The notes under the pieces: generated by a model
What the model was told of the DNA's origin: nothing
The model's input: the letters and a program-made list of their open reading frames with translations, nothing else
The model's database searches: none
From: Mesorhizobium sp. M4B.F.Ca.ET.203.01.1.1
Lineage (GTDB): Bacteria; Pseudomonadota; Alphaproteobacteria; Rhizobiales; Rhizobiaceae
NCBI RefSeq assembly: GCF_004791025.1
Contig: NZ_SRUO01000002.1
Span: 186,001 to 250,000 of the forward strand
DNA length: 64,000 nt
Reading direction: 5' to 3'
Shown: positions 34,674 to 44,518 of the stretch, piece by piece
How the letters are laid out: every line of letters starts with the position of its first letter
Position numbering within the stretch: the first letter of the stretch is position 1
Program-made: the position numbers and the translations under genes

Positions 34674-35777
34674 TCAGTTGGCCTCGAGGGCCATCTCCGT
34701 TTCGCCGTCGAACAGGTGGATGCGCTCCTGGTCGAACTCGAGCCAGATCTGCTCGTCGGGTGCGACGGCGATGGTGGGGGACACGCTGATATTGATGATC
34801 GCGCCGGAGAGGAACGCTTGCACGAAGGTGATGTCTCCGGTCGGCTCCACCGTGTAGGCTTTGGCCGGAATGGCGCCGGGAACGGCGCTCTTGTGCAGCT
34901 TGATCGTCGAATGTCGCGCACCGAGCACGACCTTCCTGGTGGTCGCTCCCTGGACCTTGCGCGCGTTGAGTTCCGACAGTGCAAGGCTCCAGCCTTCAGC
35001 GCTCGTCAGAGCGGTGGCGCCGTTGGCCGTCGATGCCTCCAGCGGAATGAGGCTCATGGCCGGGCTGCCCACGAAGCTCGCGACGAACATGTTGGCGGGA
35101 TGGGCGAAAACTTGTGCCGGCGAATCGTATTGCTGCAGATAGCCGCCGTTCATCACGGCCATCCTGTCTGCCATGGTGACGGCCTCCAGCTGGTCGTGCG
35201 TGACGTAGACGATCGTCGCCTCGAGGTCCTGATGGAAGCGCTTGATTTCGGACCGCATCTGCACGCGCAGCTTTGCGTCGAGGTTGGAGAGCGGTTCGTC
35301 CATCAGGAATACCGCCGGATCTCGAACCAGCGCGCGGCCGAGCGCCACGCGCTGCTGTTGCCCGCCCGAAAGTTCGCGCGGCTTGCGCTCGAGCAGTTGC
35401 GTCATGTCGAGCACCCGCGCCGCTTCCCTGACCTTCCTGTCGATCTCGTCCTTGGGCAGCTTGCGCATCTGCAGCGGGAAGGCGAGGTTCATATAGACCG
35501 ACTTTTGCGGATAGAGCGCGTAGTTCTGGAACACCATAGCGATGTCCCGGTCCTTGGGGTCGAGGTCGTTGACCACCCGGTCGCCGATGAGGATGTCGCC
35601 CGATGTGATCGGGATCAGCCCAGCGATGAGGTTGAGTGTTGTTGTCTTGCCGCAGCCTGAAGGGCCGACGAGCGCAACGAACTCGCCGTCATCGACCGTC
35701 AGCGAAACCTCGTTGACGGCTTTGAAGCCGCCATAGGTCTTGACGAGATCTTTGAGGACCACGTGGGCCATCGGCAA
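34674..35777 (-). CDS. sugar ABC transporter ATPase (UgpC/MsmK/MalK family)
   Basis: A 367-residue ATPase. Walker A is [11 protein letters not shown]-loop [13 protein letters not shown], signature [18 protein letters not shown], Walker [17 protein letters not shown]-loop [17 protein letters not shown]-terminal OB/TOBE regulatory region is present ([18 protein letters not shown], ending [15 protein letters not shown]). It serves the two permeases and binding protein encoded upstream. Four bases separate it from the upstream permease gene. Confidence 0.94.
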   Translation of the reverse strand: MPMAHVVLKDLVKTYGGFKAVNEVSLTVDDGEFVALVGPSGCGKTTTLNLIAGLIPITSGDILIGDRVVNDLDPKDRDIAMVFQNYALYPQKSVYMNLAFPLQMRKLPKDEIDRKVREAARVLDMTQLLERKPRELSGGQQQRVALGRALVRDPAVFLMDEPLSNLDAKLRVQMRSEIKRFHQDLEATIVYVTHDQLEAVTMADRMAVMNGGYLQQYDSPAQVFAHPANMFVASFVGSPAMSLIPLEASTANGATALTSAEGWSLALSELNARKVQGATTRKVVLGARHSTIKLHKSAVPGAIPAKAYTVEPTGDITFVQAFLSGAIINISVSPTIAVAPDEQIWLEFDQERIHLFDGETEMALEAN

Positions 35778-35781
35778 CTCC

Positions 35782-36672
35782 CTAGTGCTTGACCGCGCCT
35801 TCGGTAAGGGCGCGTACGAAGTATCGTTGCAGGACGAGGAAGAGGACCACGACGGGCACGCTCATCATGAAGCTGGCAGCCATCAGACCCGGGAAGTCGG
35901 TCGTGTTTTCCGAGAAGAAGCGCTGGATACCGACCGGCAATGTCAGTTGCTCGTTCTTGGAGAGGAAGGTGTACGCGTAGATGTATTCGTTCCATGCGCC
36001 GATGAAGGAATAGATCGCCGTGGCGATGATGCCTGGCGCCGAGAGCGGCATCACGATCAGGACAAAGGCCTGGAACCGCGTCGCCCCGTCGATGCGCGCC
36101 GCCTGCTCGAGCTGCACCGGGATGTTGTCGTAGAAGCCCTTGAGGAGCCAGATTGCCAGCGGCAGGCCGAAGGTGAGGTAGGTGAGAATGAGCGACCCAT
36201 GCGTGTTCACCAGCCCGATGGCGCGCATCAGGATGAAGAGCGGCACGAGAAAGATCACCGCCGGGAACATGTTGCGCAGCAATACGGCGAAGAACAGGAA
36301 GTTCCGGCCGGGAAACGTGAAGCGAGAAAACGCGTAGGCCGCGGGAACCGCCACGATCACCGAAAGGATGGTCGTGGCTGTGGAGACGAAAAGGCTGTTC
36401 CAGAAGAAGCGGAGGAAGTCCTGGCCGACGCTGTTCTGCGGATCGAGCAGCTTCTGGTAGCTGGCAAGGGTTGGTTGGTCAGGCCACCATTGCGGCGGGA
36501 ACTGCATCGCGGCGAAGCCGGACTTGATCGAGGTGAGCAGCATCCAGATCATCGGCAATGCGGTGTAGAGCAGCATGAATATGAGGAAGATACGCCCGCC
36601 CCATCGCCATCCGTCGATGCTCGCACGTCGACGGGCCTGACCCAGGCGGGCTGTCTCGGCGATCGTGCTCAT
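35782..36672 (-). CDS. sugar ABC transporter permease (MalG family)
   Basis: A 296-residue permease with about six helices. The N-terminal helix is [20 protein letters not shown], followed by [20 protein letters not shown], and the EAA loop reads [20 protein letters not shown] then [26 protein letters not shown], typical of MalG-type proteins. The start overlaps the upstream permease stop by four bases. Confidence 0.94.
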   Translation of the reverse strand: MSTIAETARLGQARRRASIDGWRWGGRIFLIFMLLYTALPMIWMLLTSIKSGFAAMQFPPQWWPDQPTLASYQKLLDPQNSVGQDFLRFFWNSLFVSTATTILSVIVAVPAAYAFSRFTFPGRNFLFFAVLLRNMFPAVIFLVPLFILMRAIGLVNTHGSLILTYLTFGLPLAIWLLKGFYDNIPVQLEQAARIDGATRFQAFVLIVMPLSAPGIIATAIYSFIGAWNEYIYAYTFLSKNEQLTLPVGIQRFFSENTTDFPGLMAASFMMSVPVVVLFLVLQRYFVRALTEGAVKH

Positions 36673-37673
36673 GCGCCTGCATCCTTGCGTTCGTTTCCGC
36701 TTAGCGCGCGGACGTAGAAGTAGCCGAGCGTCATCAGGATGAGGAAAAGAAGCACCGAATAGGCCGATGCCACCCCCCAGCGCTGCCGGCCGAAGGCGAG
36801 CTCATAGATGTGGGTGATCCAGATGTGCGATGCGTTGGACGGCCCGCCGCCGGTCATGATCCAGGGGATGATGAAGGAATTGAAGTTGGCCACCGCCAGC
36901 AGCAGGATCGTCACCGTGGAGACGTTTCTCAAATGCGGGAAGGTGACGTGCCAGAAGCGCTGCCATGCATTGGCGCCGTCGACTTTTGCGGCGCGCAACA
37001 ACTGCTCGGGGACTGTCTGAAGACCGGCCATCATCATGATCATGGCGAACGGAAACTCCCGCCAGATATTGACGACGATCAGGGAGGGCAGCACCGTGCT
37101 GACGCTGTCGATGAAATTCGGCGGCCGATCGGCCAATCCGAGGCCGACCAGTACCGCGCCGATGATTCCAAAGTCCGAATGGTAGATCCACTTCCAGATA
37201 TAGGATGCGGCGACCGCGCTGATGACCCAGGGAATGATCAGGATGGCGCGCAGCACGCCCCGGCCGACAAACTCGCGATGGAGCGCCAGCGCGCAGGCAA
37301 ATCCCAGGACAAAGGAGATGAAGGTGGATGCCAGTGTCCAGATAAGGGTGTTGGAGGTGACCTTCCAGAACACCGGACTGGTGAGGATGGCGGTGTAGTT
37401 GCCGAAGCCGACGAAGATCTTGTCGCGGAGCTGCAGGCCAGGTGGCGTGTTGAAGAACGACAGCTCGATCGTGTAGTAGATCGGATAAGCGATGACGATC
37501 AGCATCACGGCAATCGCAGGAAGCACGTACGCGTAGTCAGCGCGATGCTCCCAAATCTTGCCCGGCAGGGGTCGCAATCTTCGCCGAGCCCCGGTCTTTC
37601 CGGCCACGATCGTCACTTTGGCGTGCCCTTGTTTTTCGGAGCGAACCGGCCGCGCGCTCGGCGCAGCCGGCAA
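36669..37673 (-). CDS. sugar ABC transporter permease (MalF family)
   Basis: Up to 334 residues with six or so helices, starting YAYVLPAIAVMLIVIAYPI. The EAA loop is QLLRAAKVDGANAWQRFWHV then TFPHLRNVSTVTILLLAVAN, and WIMTGGGPSNASHIWITHIY is the usual MalF end motif (TGGGP). The start is uncertain: TTG 37673 has no ribosome binding site; GTG 37616, with AAGG about ten bases upstream, would remove the basic N-terminal tail. Confidence 0.9.
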   Translation of the reverse strand: MPAAPSARPVRSEKQGHAKVTIVAGKTGARRRLRPLPGKIWEHRADYAYVLPAIAVMLIVIAYPIYYTIELSFFNTPPGLQLRDKIFVGFGNYTAILTSPVFWKVTSNTLIWTLASTFISFVLGFACALALHREFVGRGVLRAILIIPWVISAVAASYIWKWIYHSDFGIIGAVLVGLGLADRPPNFIDSVSTVLPSLIVVNIWREFPFAMIMMMAGLQTVPEQLLRAAKVDGANAWQRFWHVTFPHLRNVSTVTILLLAVANFNSFIIPWIMTGGGPSNASHIWITHIYELAFGRQRWGVASAYSVLLFLILMTLGYFYVRALSGNERKDAGA

Positions 37674-37691
37674 GATCGGGTCAGGCTTCGG

Positions 37692-39173
37692 CTAGAGGCC
37701 GCCGCCCATCAGGTCTTTCACCTTCTTGGCCGCGTCGTCCGCTGCCTGGTCGACGGTCATCGCACCGGTCAGGGCATTCTGCAGCATGTCCGGGACGATG
37801 ATGTTCATGATCTCGGGCGATTGCGGCAGCGCCGGGAACGGGATGCCGTATGGCAGCATCGAGGTGGTGACATCGAGGAACTTGATGCTGTCCAGCCGCT
37901 CCTTCATCCATTTGGTCTTGAAGCCGTTAAGGTTGCCCGGGTTCGAGCCGGCGTAGGCCATCTTCAGCGACCACTCGGGGCTCGTCCACATGCAGATGAT
38001 GGCCTTGGCCGCCGGCTCGTCCACCTTGCCGCCTTCGACATATTCGGGCTTCAGGATGTGAATGTTCGAGCCGCCGAACACGACGGCGCGCTTGCCGTCC
38101 GGGCCGGTCGGAATCAGGCCGTAGCGCATGTTGTCGATGACGGTCTGGGCCTTGTCCTTGTCGGTGCCGGTCGCCTTCTTCTGCAGGTCGAGCATGACAT
38201 TGTAGTCGGACGGGTGCGAGATCATCATGCCGAGCTGGCCGGCCAGGAACAGCGGCTGGTTGTCGGCCTGCTGATTGGTGAGTGCCGAAACTGGAACCGA
38301 CTTATCGCGAACATACATGTCGTAAGAAGCTTGCAGCGCCGCCTTGCTCTGCGGGCTGTTGAGCTCGATCTCCTTATACGTCGGGTTCGCCGTGGCTTCG
38401 TCGAAGACGCCGCCGCCATAGGCCCACAACTGAGGCATGAAGCGGTACGGCGTATTGCCGGCATTCTTGCGCGCCACCAGGCCGTAACCGGCGATGCCGA
38501 GCTTGTCGTGGATCTGCTTGGAGTACTTGACGACATCGTCCCAGGTCGCCGGAGCCTTGTCCGGATCAAGGCCCGCGCGCTTGAAGATGTCGGCATTCCA
38601 GATGAAAGCCATTGTTTCATTGTTGGTTGGAATGCCGTAGGTCACCCCGTCCCAGGTCACGGCCTTCATGGCGCCGGGCCAGAAATCCTCGGTCGAATAC
38701 CCGACATCCTCCGGCTTGAGCGGCTCCAGATAGCCCTTTGAGGCGAATTCGGTGCCACCCAGGATTTGCAGGCGGACCGCCATCGGCGCTGCATTGCCAA
38801 GGAGCGCCGTGCGGAACTTGTCGAGGAGATCGTTATAGGTGAGGGCTTGTTCCTCGAGCTGGATGTTCGGATAGGTCTTTCGGAAGGTCTCGAAGAAGTC
38901 CTTGTAGTACTGGCGCAAGAGGTCGGGATCGCCCTCGAACACGCCCTGATACCAGAAAGTCAGCCGCCCCTTGTAGTCGAGCGGGGTGACCTTGCCGCAA
39001 TCGGCCGCCGTATCAAAATCCTGTGTGCCGGCAATGGAGCGCACATATTCCGGCGACCACTTGCTCAGATCGACCGGCGCCGCACCCAGCGCTGGTGCGG
39101 ACATCAACGATGCCATTAAGGCAGTGGAGACAGTGCCGCGCAGGACGGCACTGCCGAGTGTAATCCTCGTCAT
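37692..39173 (-). CDS. extracellular solute-binding protein of a sugar ABC transporter (family 1)
   Basis: A 493-residue periplasmic protein, long for the family. A Sec signal (GTVSTALMASLMSAPALGAA) leads to KGRLTFWYQGVFEGDPDLLR, LLDKFRTALLGNAAPMAVRL and WDGVTYGIPTNNETMAFIWN, then ATWDDVVKYSKQIHDKLGIA, all typical of MalE/UgpB-like binding proteins. GGAGG lies six bases before the ATG. It heads the operon of importer, dehydratase and RraA-type protein; the divergent GntR gene is the probable regulator. Confidence 0.92.
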   Translation of the reverse strand: MTRITLGSAVLRGTVSTALMASLMSAPALGAAPVDLSKWSPEYVRSIAGTQDFDTAADCGKVTPLDYKGRLTFWYQGVFEGDPDLLRQYYKDFFETFRKTYPNIQLEEQALTYNDLLDKFRTALLGNAAPMAVRLQILGGTEFASKGYLEPLKPEDVGYSTEDFWPGAMKAVTWDGVTYGIPTNNETMAFIWNADIFKRAGLDPDKAPATWDDVVKYSKQIHDKLGIAGYGLVARKNAGNTPYRFMPQLWAYGGGVFDEATANPTYKEIELNSPQSKAALQASYDMYVRDKSVPVSALTNQQADNQPLFLAGQLGMMISHPSDYNVMLDLQKKATGTDKDKAQTVIDNMRYGLIPTGPDGKRAVVFGGSNIHILKPEYVEGGKVDEPAAKAIICMWTSPEWSLKMAYAGSNPGNLNGFKTKWMKERLDSIKFLDVTTSMLPYGIPFPALPQSPEIMNIIVPDMLQNALTGAMTVDQAADDAAKKVKDLMGGGL

Positions 39174-39278
39174 AGGTATCCTCCAGGTTTCTCTCCCATG
39201 CCGCTCAGCATCGAGGCGAGCGGTCTTTGCTCGTCGGCCATGGGGATATCTCGTTCAAATGTATCCCTTCGCGCATTT

Positions 39279-39326
39279 TGTACGTTTTCAGATCACAGAT
39301 TGTCTGTCAACGCGATAAATCGTACA
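39279..39326. promoter_or_regulatory. inverted TGTACG/CGTACA sites in the divergent promoter
   Basis: TGTACG at 39279-39284 and CGTACA at 39321-39326 form an inverted pair 36 bases apart, within AT-rich flanks (TTTTGTACGTTTTC and AAATCGTACATTG). They lie between the binding-protein gene and the GntR gene and may be half-sites or two separate sites for that regulator. Confidence 0.4.
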
Positions 39327-39360
39327 TTGTTTATAGGAACCGTGCGTGATATCGGTCAAA

Positions 39361-40095
39361 ATGTGTATGATTGGGGAACGGGCCTTGGCAGAAACAAGCG
39401 ATTTCAAAGCGGAACCACCCGAGGGGATTGACGCTCTCGGGGCCTCAAGCGAGGGCGCCTCGCTTTATCAACTGATCAGGGAAGACATCATCGAAGGTCG
39501 GCTCGCCGCCAACGAACGGCTGGTGGTCACCGATCTCGCCCGGCGTCACGGCACCTCGACCAACCCGGTGCGCGAAGCCCTGCAACTGTTGCGGGGCGAG
39601 GGCTTTGTCACCTTCGTTCCCAACCGCGGGGCGCGCGTGCGGCCTATAGATCAGGATTTTGTCCGGGATATCTACGAGATCGGAGTCCTGATCGAGCCGG
39701 CTCTGACGCGATGGTTCGTGAATATGGCTACCGTCGAGGACATTGCTGAGCTCGAACGCATCCAGGGCCTGATCGAAGAGAACAACTTCGCCGACACGTT
39801 CAGGCACAGTGAGCTGGATACCGCCTTCCACACCGTGATGTACCAGAGGCACTATAACCGCCATGCCGCCGAGCTTTGGTGGAAGCATCGCGAAGTGCTG
39901 CGGGCGGTGAGCCGGCGCTTCAATTTCACGCTCGCCCGGCGCGCCGCGATCATTCGCGAGCACCGAGAGCTCATCGCGCATGTCAAAGCTGGAAATGCGG
40001 ACGAGGCAGCCGAACTCATTGCACGCCATGTCGAGGGCTCCGGGCGGCATGTCCTCGAACACATGCGCGCGCGCAACGCCGCTCGGGCAGGGTAG
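39361..40095 (+). CDS. GntR-family regulator with FCD domain
   Basis: About 244 residues. Winged helix: LYQLIREDIIEGRLAANERL, VVTDLARRHGTSTNPVREAL and LQLLRGEGFVTFVPNRGARV. The FCD domain shows IYEIGVLIEPALTRWFVNMA, ELDTAFHTVMYQRHYNRHA and IIREHRELIAHVKAGNADEA, with metal-type histidines. The start is not settled: GTG 39346, ATG 39361 and TTG 39385 (with GGGGAA before it) are all in frame. It lies between the minus-strand importer and plus-strand enolase genes and may regulate both. Confidence 0.88.
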   Translation: MCMIGERALAETSDFKAEPPEGIDALGASSEGASLYQLIREDIIEGRLAANERLVVTDLARRHGTSTNPVREALQLLRGEGFVTFVPNRGARVRPIDQDFVRDIYEIGVLIEPALTRWFVNMATVEDIAELERIQGLIEENNFADTFRHSELDTAFHTVMYQRHYNRHAAELWWKHREVLRAVSRRFNFTLARRAAIIREHRELIAHVKAGNADEAAELIARHVEGSGRHVLEHMRARNAARAG

Positions 40096-40149
40096 GCTAT
40101 CCGGTCTGGAACGTCGTTATCCCGACCGCATCGGACAAAGGCAGGTGAG

Positions 40150-41316
40150 ATGAAAATCACGAGCATTCGGCCATGGCTGATCAAGTCCGATGCTTCTTAT
40201 TGGGGAGAGTACCTGTTTGTCGAAGTGACGACCGACGAGGGCGTGAGCGGATGGGGAGAGATCACCACCACCACTAAGCTCGCCAACCGCGCGCTCTGCA
40301 CGATCCTGCGGCAGATCGGTGCCGCCGTGACCGGCGAGGATCCGGCGCGCATCGAGCATCTCTGGCACAAGGTTTTCCGCAGCTTCACCTATATGGGCAG
40401 CCGCGGCGCCGCCGTCGAATGCGTAAGCGCCATCGACATAGCGCTTTGGGACATCCGCGGCAAAGTCCTCGGCAAGCCGATCTATGAGTTGCTGGGCGGA
40501 CCGGTGCGCGATGAAATCGCCCTCTACACCCATCCCAACCAGGCGAAGTTTACCAGCAAGGAGGCTGTGGTCCGTGAAATTCGAGACATCGTCGAGTCCG
40601 GCCACACCGGGCTGAAGTTCGATCCGTTCCCGCACCAGGGCCGCACCACCGATGGACTGTCGCGCGAGCAGCGGGACGGCTACCTCGACGGCAGCATGAC
40701 CCGCAAGGACGAGCGAGAGGCGGCCGAACTCACAGCTCTCATCCGCGAAACGGCAGGCCCCGATGTCGACATCCTCATCGATGCGCATGGCCGCTTCGAC
40801 GTTCCCACCGCCATTCGCCTCTGTCGCAGCCTCGAGGAGGCTGGCCAGATCGACTGGTTCGAGGAACCTTGTCCGCCCGAAAGCCTCAACGCGCTCAAGC
40901 AGGTGCGTGAGAAGGTCAGCGCCGCCATCTCGTGGGGCGAGCGCGGCCACACGAAATGGGATTTCGTGCCGGTGCTGGAGAACAAGCTCGCCGACTACAT
41001 CATGCCCGACGTGACCTGGACCGGCGGCATCACCGAACTCAAGAAGATCTCCGCCCTGTGCGAGGCCTACTACATCCCGGTCTCGCCCCATGATGCCGCG
41101 GGACCGATAAACGTGGTTGCGGGAGCGCAGGTGATGATGACCGTTCCGAACTTCTACAAGCTCGAAACGTCGGAGTGGAATCTCTCCAAATACGATCATC
41201 TCATCGACACGCCGCTCGACGTTTCGAACGGCAGCCTCAAGCTGACGTCGAGGCCCGGTCTCGGTGTCGAGATGAACCGCGACTATCTGCAGGCTCACGA
41301 GATCGAGCTGAGTTAG
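40150..41316 (+). CDS. enolase-superfamily enzyme, sugar-acid dehydratase-like (DxH type)
   Basis: A 388-residue mandelate-racemase-group protein. Metal ligands: ILIDAHGRFDV (Asp, with a second-position His), DWFEEPCPPE and SWGERGHTKWD; catalytic His in PVSPHDAAGP. The capping domain contains SYWGEYLFVEVTTDEGVSGW and the 20s loop GEITTTTKLANR. The Asp-x-His pattern is shared with galactonate, mannonate and related dehydratases, but the substrate cannot be named. It is first in a plus-strand run of enolase-type genes after the GntR gene. Confidence 0.85.
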   Translation: MKITSIRPWLIKSDASYWGEYLFVEVTTDEGVSGWGEITTTTKLANRALCTILRQIGAAVTGEDPARIEHLWHKVFRSFTYMGSRGAAVECVSAIDIALWDIRGKVLGKPIYELLGGPVRDEIALYTHPNQAKFTSKEAVVREIRDIVESGHTGLKFDPFPHQGRTTDGLSREQRDGYLDGSMTRKDEREAAELTALIRETAGPDVDILIDAHGRFDVPTAIRLCRSLEEAGQIDWFEEPCPPESLNALKQVREKVSAAISWGERGHTKWDFVPVLENKLADYIMPDVTWTGGITELKKISALCEAYYIPVSPHDAAGPINVVAGAQVMMTVPNFYKLETSEWNLSKYDHLIDTPLDVSNGSLKLTSRPGLGVEMNRDYLQAHEIELS

Positions 41317-41375
41317 CCGTGCTCGCCGGCCCATGTGCGGGTCACAAGCCCCATCGACCAGAACGAGGATAAGTC

Positions 41376-42734
41376 ATGCCAGAGACGGGTGGAGCCGACG
41401 GGGCGCTCAATCGGGTGAACACGAATTCCAGGCCGTCGGAGCTCCGCATCACCGACATGCGGGTTGCCGAAATCGTCGGCGCGCCGTTCACCTCGGCACT
41501 GCTCAAGATTTACACCAACCAGGGCATCGTCGGACTTTGCGAAGTGCGTGACGGCGCCAGCGCCACCTACGCGCTGATGCTGAAGAGCCGGCTGCTGGGC
41601 GAGAACCCTTGCGACATCGATCGCCTGTTCCGCCGCATCAAGCAGTTTGGCGGGCACGGCCGCCAAGGCGGCGGCGTCTCCGCAGTCGAGATCGCGCTGT
41701 GGGATCTCGCAGGCAAGGCCTATGGCGTCCCGATCTATCAGATGCTGGGCGGCAAGTTTCGCGATCACGTGCGCGTCTATTGCGATACCGACGCCGAGAG
41801 ACCGAGCGGGACCGAAACCGGCAAGCGCCTCAAGGAGCGCATGGACCGCGGGTTCACATTCTTGAAGATGGACCTGGGCTTGATGCAGATCTCCCATGTT
41901 CCGGGCGCCGTCGTCGCGCCCGCCGGCGCGCTCGAAGGGTTTCACGCCAATCCGCGCGGCCGTGGCGGCACACTCGAGGAGCGTAAGGCCCGCAACCTCG
42001 CCTACGACGCGCAGAACGTGCAGCACCCGTTCACGGGCCTGCATTTCACCGAAAAGGGGATCGACCTGCTCGAGCAGTATATCCACGAGGTCCGCGAGGT
42101 CATCGGCTACGAGATCCCTTTAGCCATCGATCATGTCGGCCACATCTCGCTGCAGGACGGCATACGCCTGTCGCGCCGCATCGAGAAATACGCACCTGCC
42201 TGGCTCGAGGACGTGATCCCCTGGCAATACACCGAGCAATACCGGCAACTGCAGCAAGCCACCACGGTGCCGATCTGCACCGGCGAGGACATCTACCTCA
42301 AGGAGGCCTTCGAGCCCCTGCTCAAGAGCGGCGGCGTCTCGATCATCCATCCGGACCTGCTCACCAGCGGCGGCATCCTCGAGACCAAGAAGATCGGCGA
42401 TATGGCGCAGGACCACGGCGTCGCCATGGCGATCCATATGGCAGAAAGCCCGATCGCCGCGATGGCTGCGGCGCATGTCGCGACCGCGACCGAAAACTTC
42501 ATGGCGCTCGAATACCACTCCGCCGATGTCGACTGGTGGGACGACATCGTCACAGGTCTCCCCAAGCCGCTCGTCAGGGACGGCTTCATCACCGTGCCGG
42601 ACAAGCCGGGGCTGGGGATCGACGACGTCGTCGACGAGGTCATCTCGCATCACCTGCAACCGGGTGTCACGGGGATATGGCAATCCACCGAGCATTGGGA
42701 CAATGAATATAGCTGGGACCGGACCTGGAGTTAG
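41376..42734 (+). CDS. enolase-superfamily enzyme, mandelate racemase-like (long form)
   Basis: A 452-residue member, longer than its neighbours. Conserved parts: [40 protein letters not shown] (Asp ligand), [15 protein letters not shown] (Glu), [11 protein letters not shown] (Glu) and [20 protein letters not shown], with a histidine in place of the usual PH motif. The insertion between residues about 170 and 220 ([20 protein letters not shown]) is absent from the other copies. GAGGA precedes the ATG by seven bases. Substrate unknown; probably a sugar acid. Confidence 0.83.
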   Translation: MPETGGADGALNRVNTNSRPSELRITDMRVAEIVGAPFTSALLKIYTNQGIVGLCEVRDGASATYALMLKSRLLGENPCDIDRLFRRIKQFGGHGRQGGGVSAVEIALWDLAGKAYGVPIYQMLGGKFRDHVRVYCDTDAERPSGTETGKRLKERMDRGFTFLKMDLGLMQISHVPGAVVAPAGALEGFHANPRGRGGTLEERKARNLAYDAQNVQHPFTGLHFTEKGIDLLEQYIHEVREVIGYEIPLAIDHVGHISLQDGIRLSRRIEKYAPAWLEDVIPWQYTEQYRQLQQATTVPICTGEDIYLKEAFEPLLKSGGVSIIHPDLLTSGGILETKKIGDMAQDHGVAMAIHMAESPIAAMAAAHVATATENFMALEYHSADVDWWDDIVTGLPKPLVRDGFITVPDKPGLGIDDVVDEVISHHLQPGVTGIWQSTEHWDNEYSWDRTWS

Positions 42735-42830
42735 CCCAGACCACCTTCCCTCCAAGCTCACAAGGTCAACGACCGACCATTCGTGTCGACCTCTCCCAAA
42801 GGAGAGGCGAAGAAAGAAACGGACGAAACC

Positions 42831-43157
42831 ATGTTCTACGAACTGCGCATCTATGACTGCCTGCCGGGCAGGCTGCCGGCTTTGCTCAGGCGCTTTTCCG
42901 ACCAGACGCTGGCCATCTGGGAGAGGCATGGCATCCGCCAAGCCGGGTTTTTCACCACGGCGATCGGCGAAAACAGCAATCGCCTCACCTATTTCCTCGC
43001 TTGGGATTCGCTGGCCGAGCGTGAGGCGAAATGGGCGGCTTTCGTCACCGATCCGGCATGGCACAGGGCCCGGGACGAGTCTGAGCGCGACGGGCAGATC
43101 ATTGCCAATATCAGCAGCCAGTTGCTCACGCCGACAGCTTTCTCGTCTGTGAAATAG
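42831..43157 (+). CDS. NIPSNAP-family protein
   Basis: A 108-residue ferredoxin-like (dimeric alpha+beta barrel) protein, MFYELRIYDCLPGRLPALLR then FSDQTLAIWERHGIRQAGFF and LTYFLAWDSLAEREAKWAAF. NIPSNAP domains start with [ML]-[IF]-[YF]-E-[LI]-R-x-Y and contain this WxSLAERE-like helix, both seen. Function is unknown; bacterial copies often sit in catabolic operons. It lies between two enolase-type genes, nine bases before the next ATG. The frame extends 16 codons upstream but those are not NIPSNAP-like. Confidence 0.85.
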   Translation: MFYELRIYDCLPGRLPALLRRFSDQTLAIWERHGIRQAGFFTTAIGENSNRLTYFLAWDSLAEREAKWAAFVTDPAWHRARDESERDGQIIANISSQLLTPTAFSSVK

Positions 43158-43166
43158 GACTGCGCC

Positions 43167-44366
43167 ATGAAGATCACCGACCTGCGCTGTGCCGTCATCG
43201 GCAAGCACCCCATAGTGCGCATCGTTACCGATGAGGGCCTCTATGGCCTTGGCGAGGTCGAGTTCACCAAGACGTATCTCAAGCCCTTTGTGCTGCATTT
43301 CCGCGACGCGCTGATCGGCGAGGATCCGACCGACGTCGAGCGGGTGATGCTGAAGATCCGCCAACGCGGCTCGTTCAAGCCCTATGGTGCCGCCGTTTCG
43401 GCCATCGAGCATGCCTTGTGGGACATCGCCGGCAAGGCGGCGGGCGTGCCGGCCTACAAGCTGCTCGGCGGCAAGGTGCGCGACAAGGTGCGTGTTTACA
43501 ACGGCTCGATCCGCCGCAAACGCGCGGGCGATCGGCCGGAGGATTACGCCGCCGACGTCAAATGGATGATGGAGCAGCCGCAGAACTTCTTCATGATCAA
43601 GCAGGGAATCTCGTTCCATTCCAACATGAAGGACACCATCGAGGGCTTCCATTACGGCGTGACGCAGAAGAAGGCCGGCTATCATGGCGCCATGGATCAG
43701 GGCATGATCAGCGAGCGCGGTTTCAATCACATGCTCGACTGCGTGATCGCGATGAAGGAAGTGCTGGGCGACAAGGTCAGCCTGGCGCTCGATTGCGGTC
43801 CGGGCTGGATGCTGCCCGATGCGATCAGGTTCGCTCGCGCGGTCGAGAAGTACAATCTGATGTGGCTCGAGGACATGCTGACCGGCGACTATGTGCCCTG
43901 GGTCAATCCTCAGGCCTATCGCGAGCTGACGACCTCCACCTCGACGCCGATCCATACCGGCGAGCAGATCTACCTGCGGCACAATTTCAAGGAACTGATC
44001 GAGACCCAGGCGGTGCGCGTCATCGGCCCCGATCCGGCCGATATTGGCGGCATTGCCGAGCTCAAATGGGTAGCCGAGCACGCCTATATGCACTCGATCC
44101 TGATGGCGCCGCACGGCACCGCCAACGGCCTGCTCGGCCTCGGCGCGCTGATCAATGTCTGCGCCACCTTGCCCGCCAACTACGTGGCATTCGAATATCC
44201 CAGCGCCTCGGACCCGTGGTGGAACGATATCGTCATCGGCCTGCCCAAGCAGGTGGTAAAGGATTCAATGGTCGACCTGCTCGAAGCTCCCGGGCTTGGG
44301 CTCGACATCGACGCCCAGGGCGCCAAGCAATATCTGCTGGCAGAGGACGCCGGGTTCTTCGACTGA
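43167..44366 (+). CDS. enolase-superfamily enzyme, mandelate racemase-like
   Basis: A 399-residue protein. SFKPYGAAVSAIEHALWDIA and LLGGKVRDKVRVYNGSIRRK mark the capping/barrel boundary; ligands occur in LALDCGPGWMLPD (Asp), MWLEDMLTGD (Glu) and IHTGEQIYLRH (Glu). The catalytic end is LMAPHGTANGLLGLGALINV. A DCG after the barrel strand replaces the DxH of two other copies in the window, so it probably does a different reaction or uses a different substrate. It ends the plus-strand run and is convergent with the next importer operon. Confidence 0.84.
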   Translation: MKITDLRCAVIGKHPIVRIVTDEGLYGLGEVEFTKTYLKPFVLHFRDALIGEDPTDVERVMLKIRQRGSFKPYGAAVSAIEHALWDIAGKAAGVPAYKLLGGKVRDKVRVYNGSIRRKRAGDRPEDYAADVKWMMEQPQNFFMIKQGISFHSNMKDTIEGFHYGVTQKKAGYHGAMDQGMISERGFNHMLDCVIAMKEVLGDKVSLALDCGPGWMLPDAIRFARAVEKYNLMWLEDMLTGDYVPWVNPQAYRELTTSTSTPIHTGEQIYLRHNFKELIETQAVRVIGPDPADIGGIAELKWVAEHAYMHSILMAPHGTANGLLGLGALINVCATLPANYVAFEYPSASDPWWNDIVIGLPKQVVKDSMVDLLEAPGLGLDIDAQGAKQYLLAEDAGFFD

Positions 44367-44518
44367 TTGGGCGTGAAGCCAGCCAGAGCGAGCAGCCGGT
44401 GCCGGCGCCAGGCCGGCGGACACAAGATTATCGCTTCAGTCATCGCTGGTCTTGATCACGTCCCACGCGGCGGATGGTCAGCTCTCGTTCTCATGCGGTC
44501 GAGGAGGCGCGTGAACGC

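Noticed and set aside
42120..44114. 664-codon open frame on the minus strand
   Set aside because: It is antisense to two enolase-type genes and the NIPSNAP gene, whose motifs and ribosome sites are clear.
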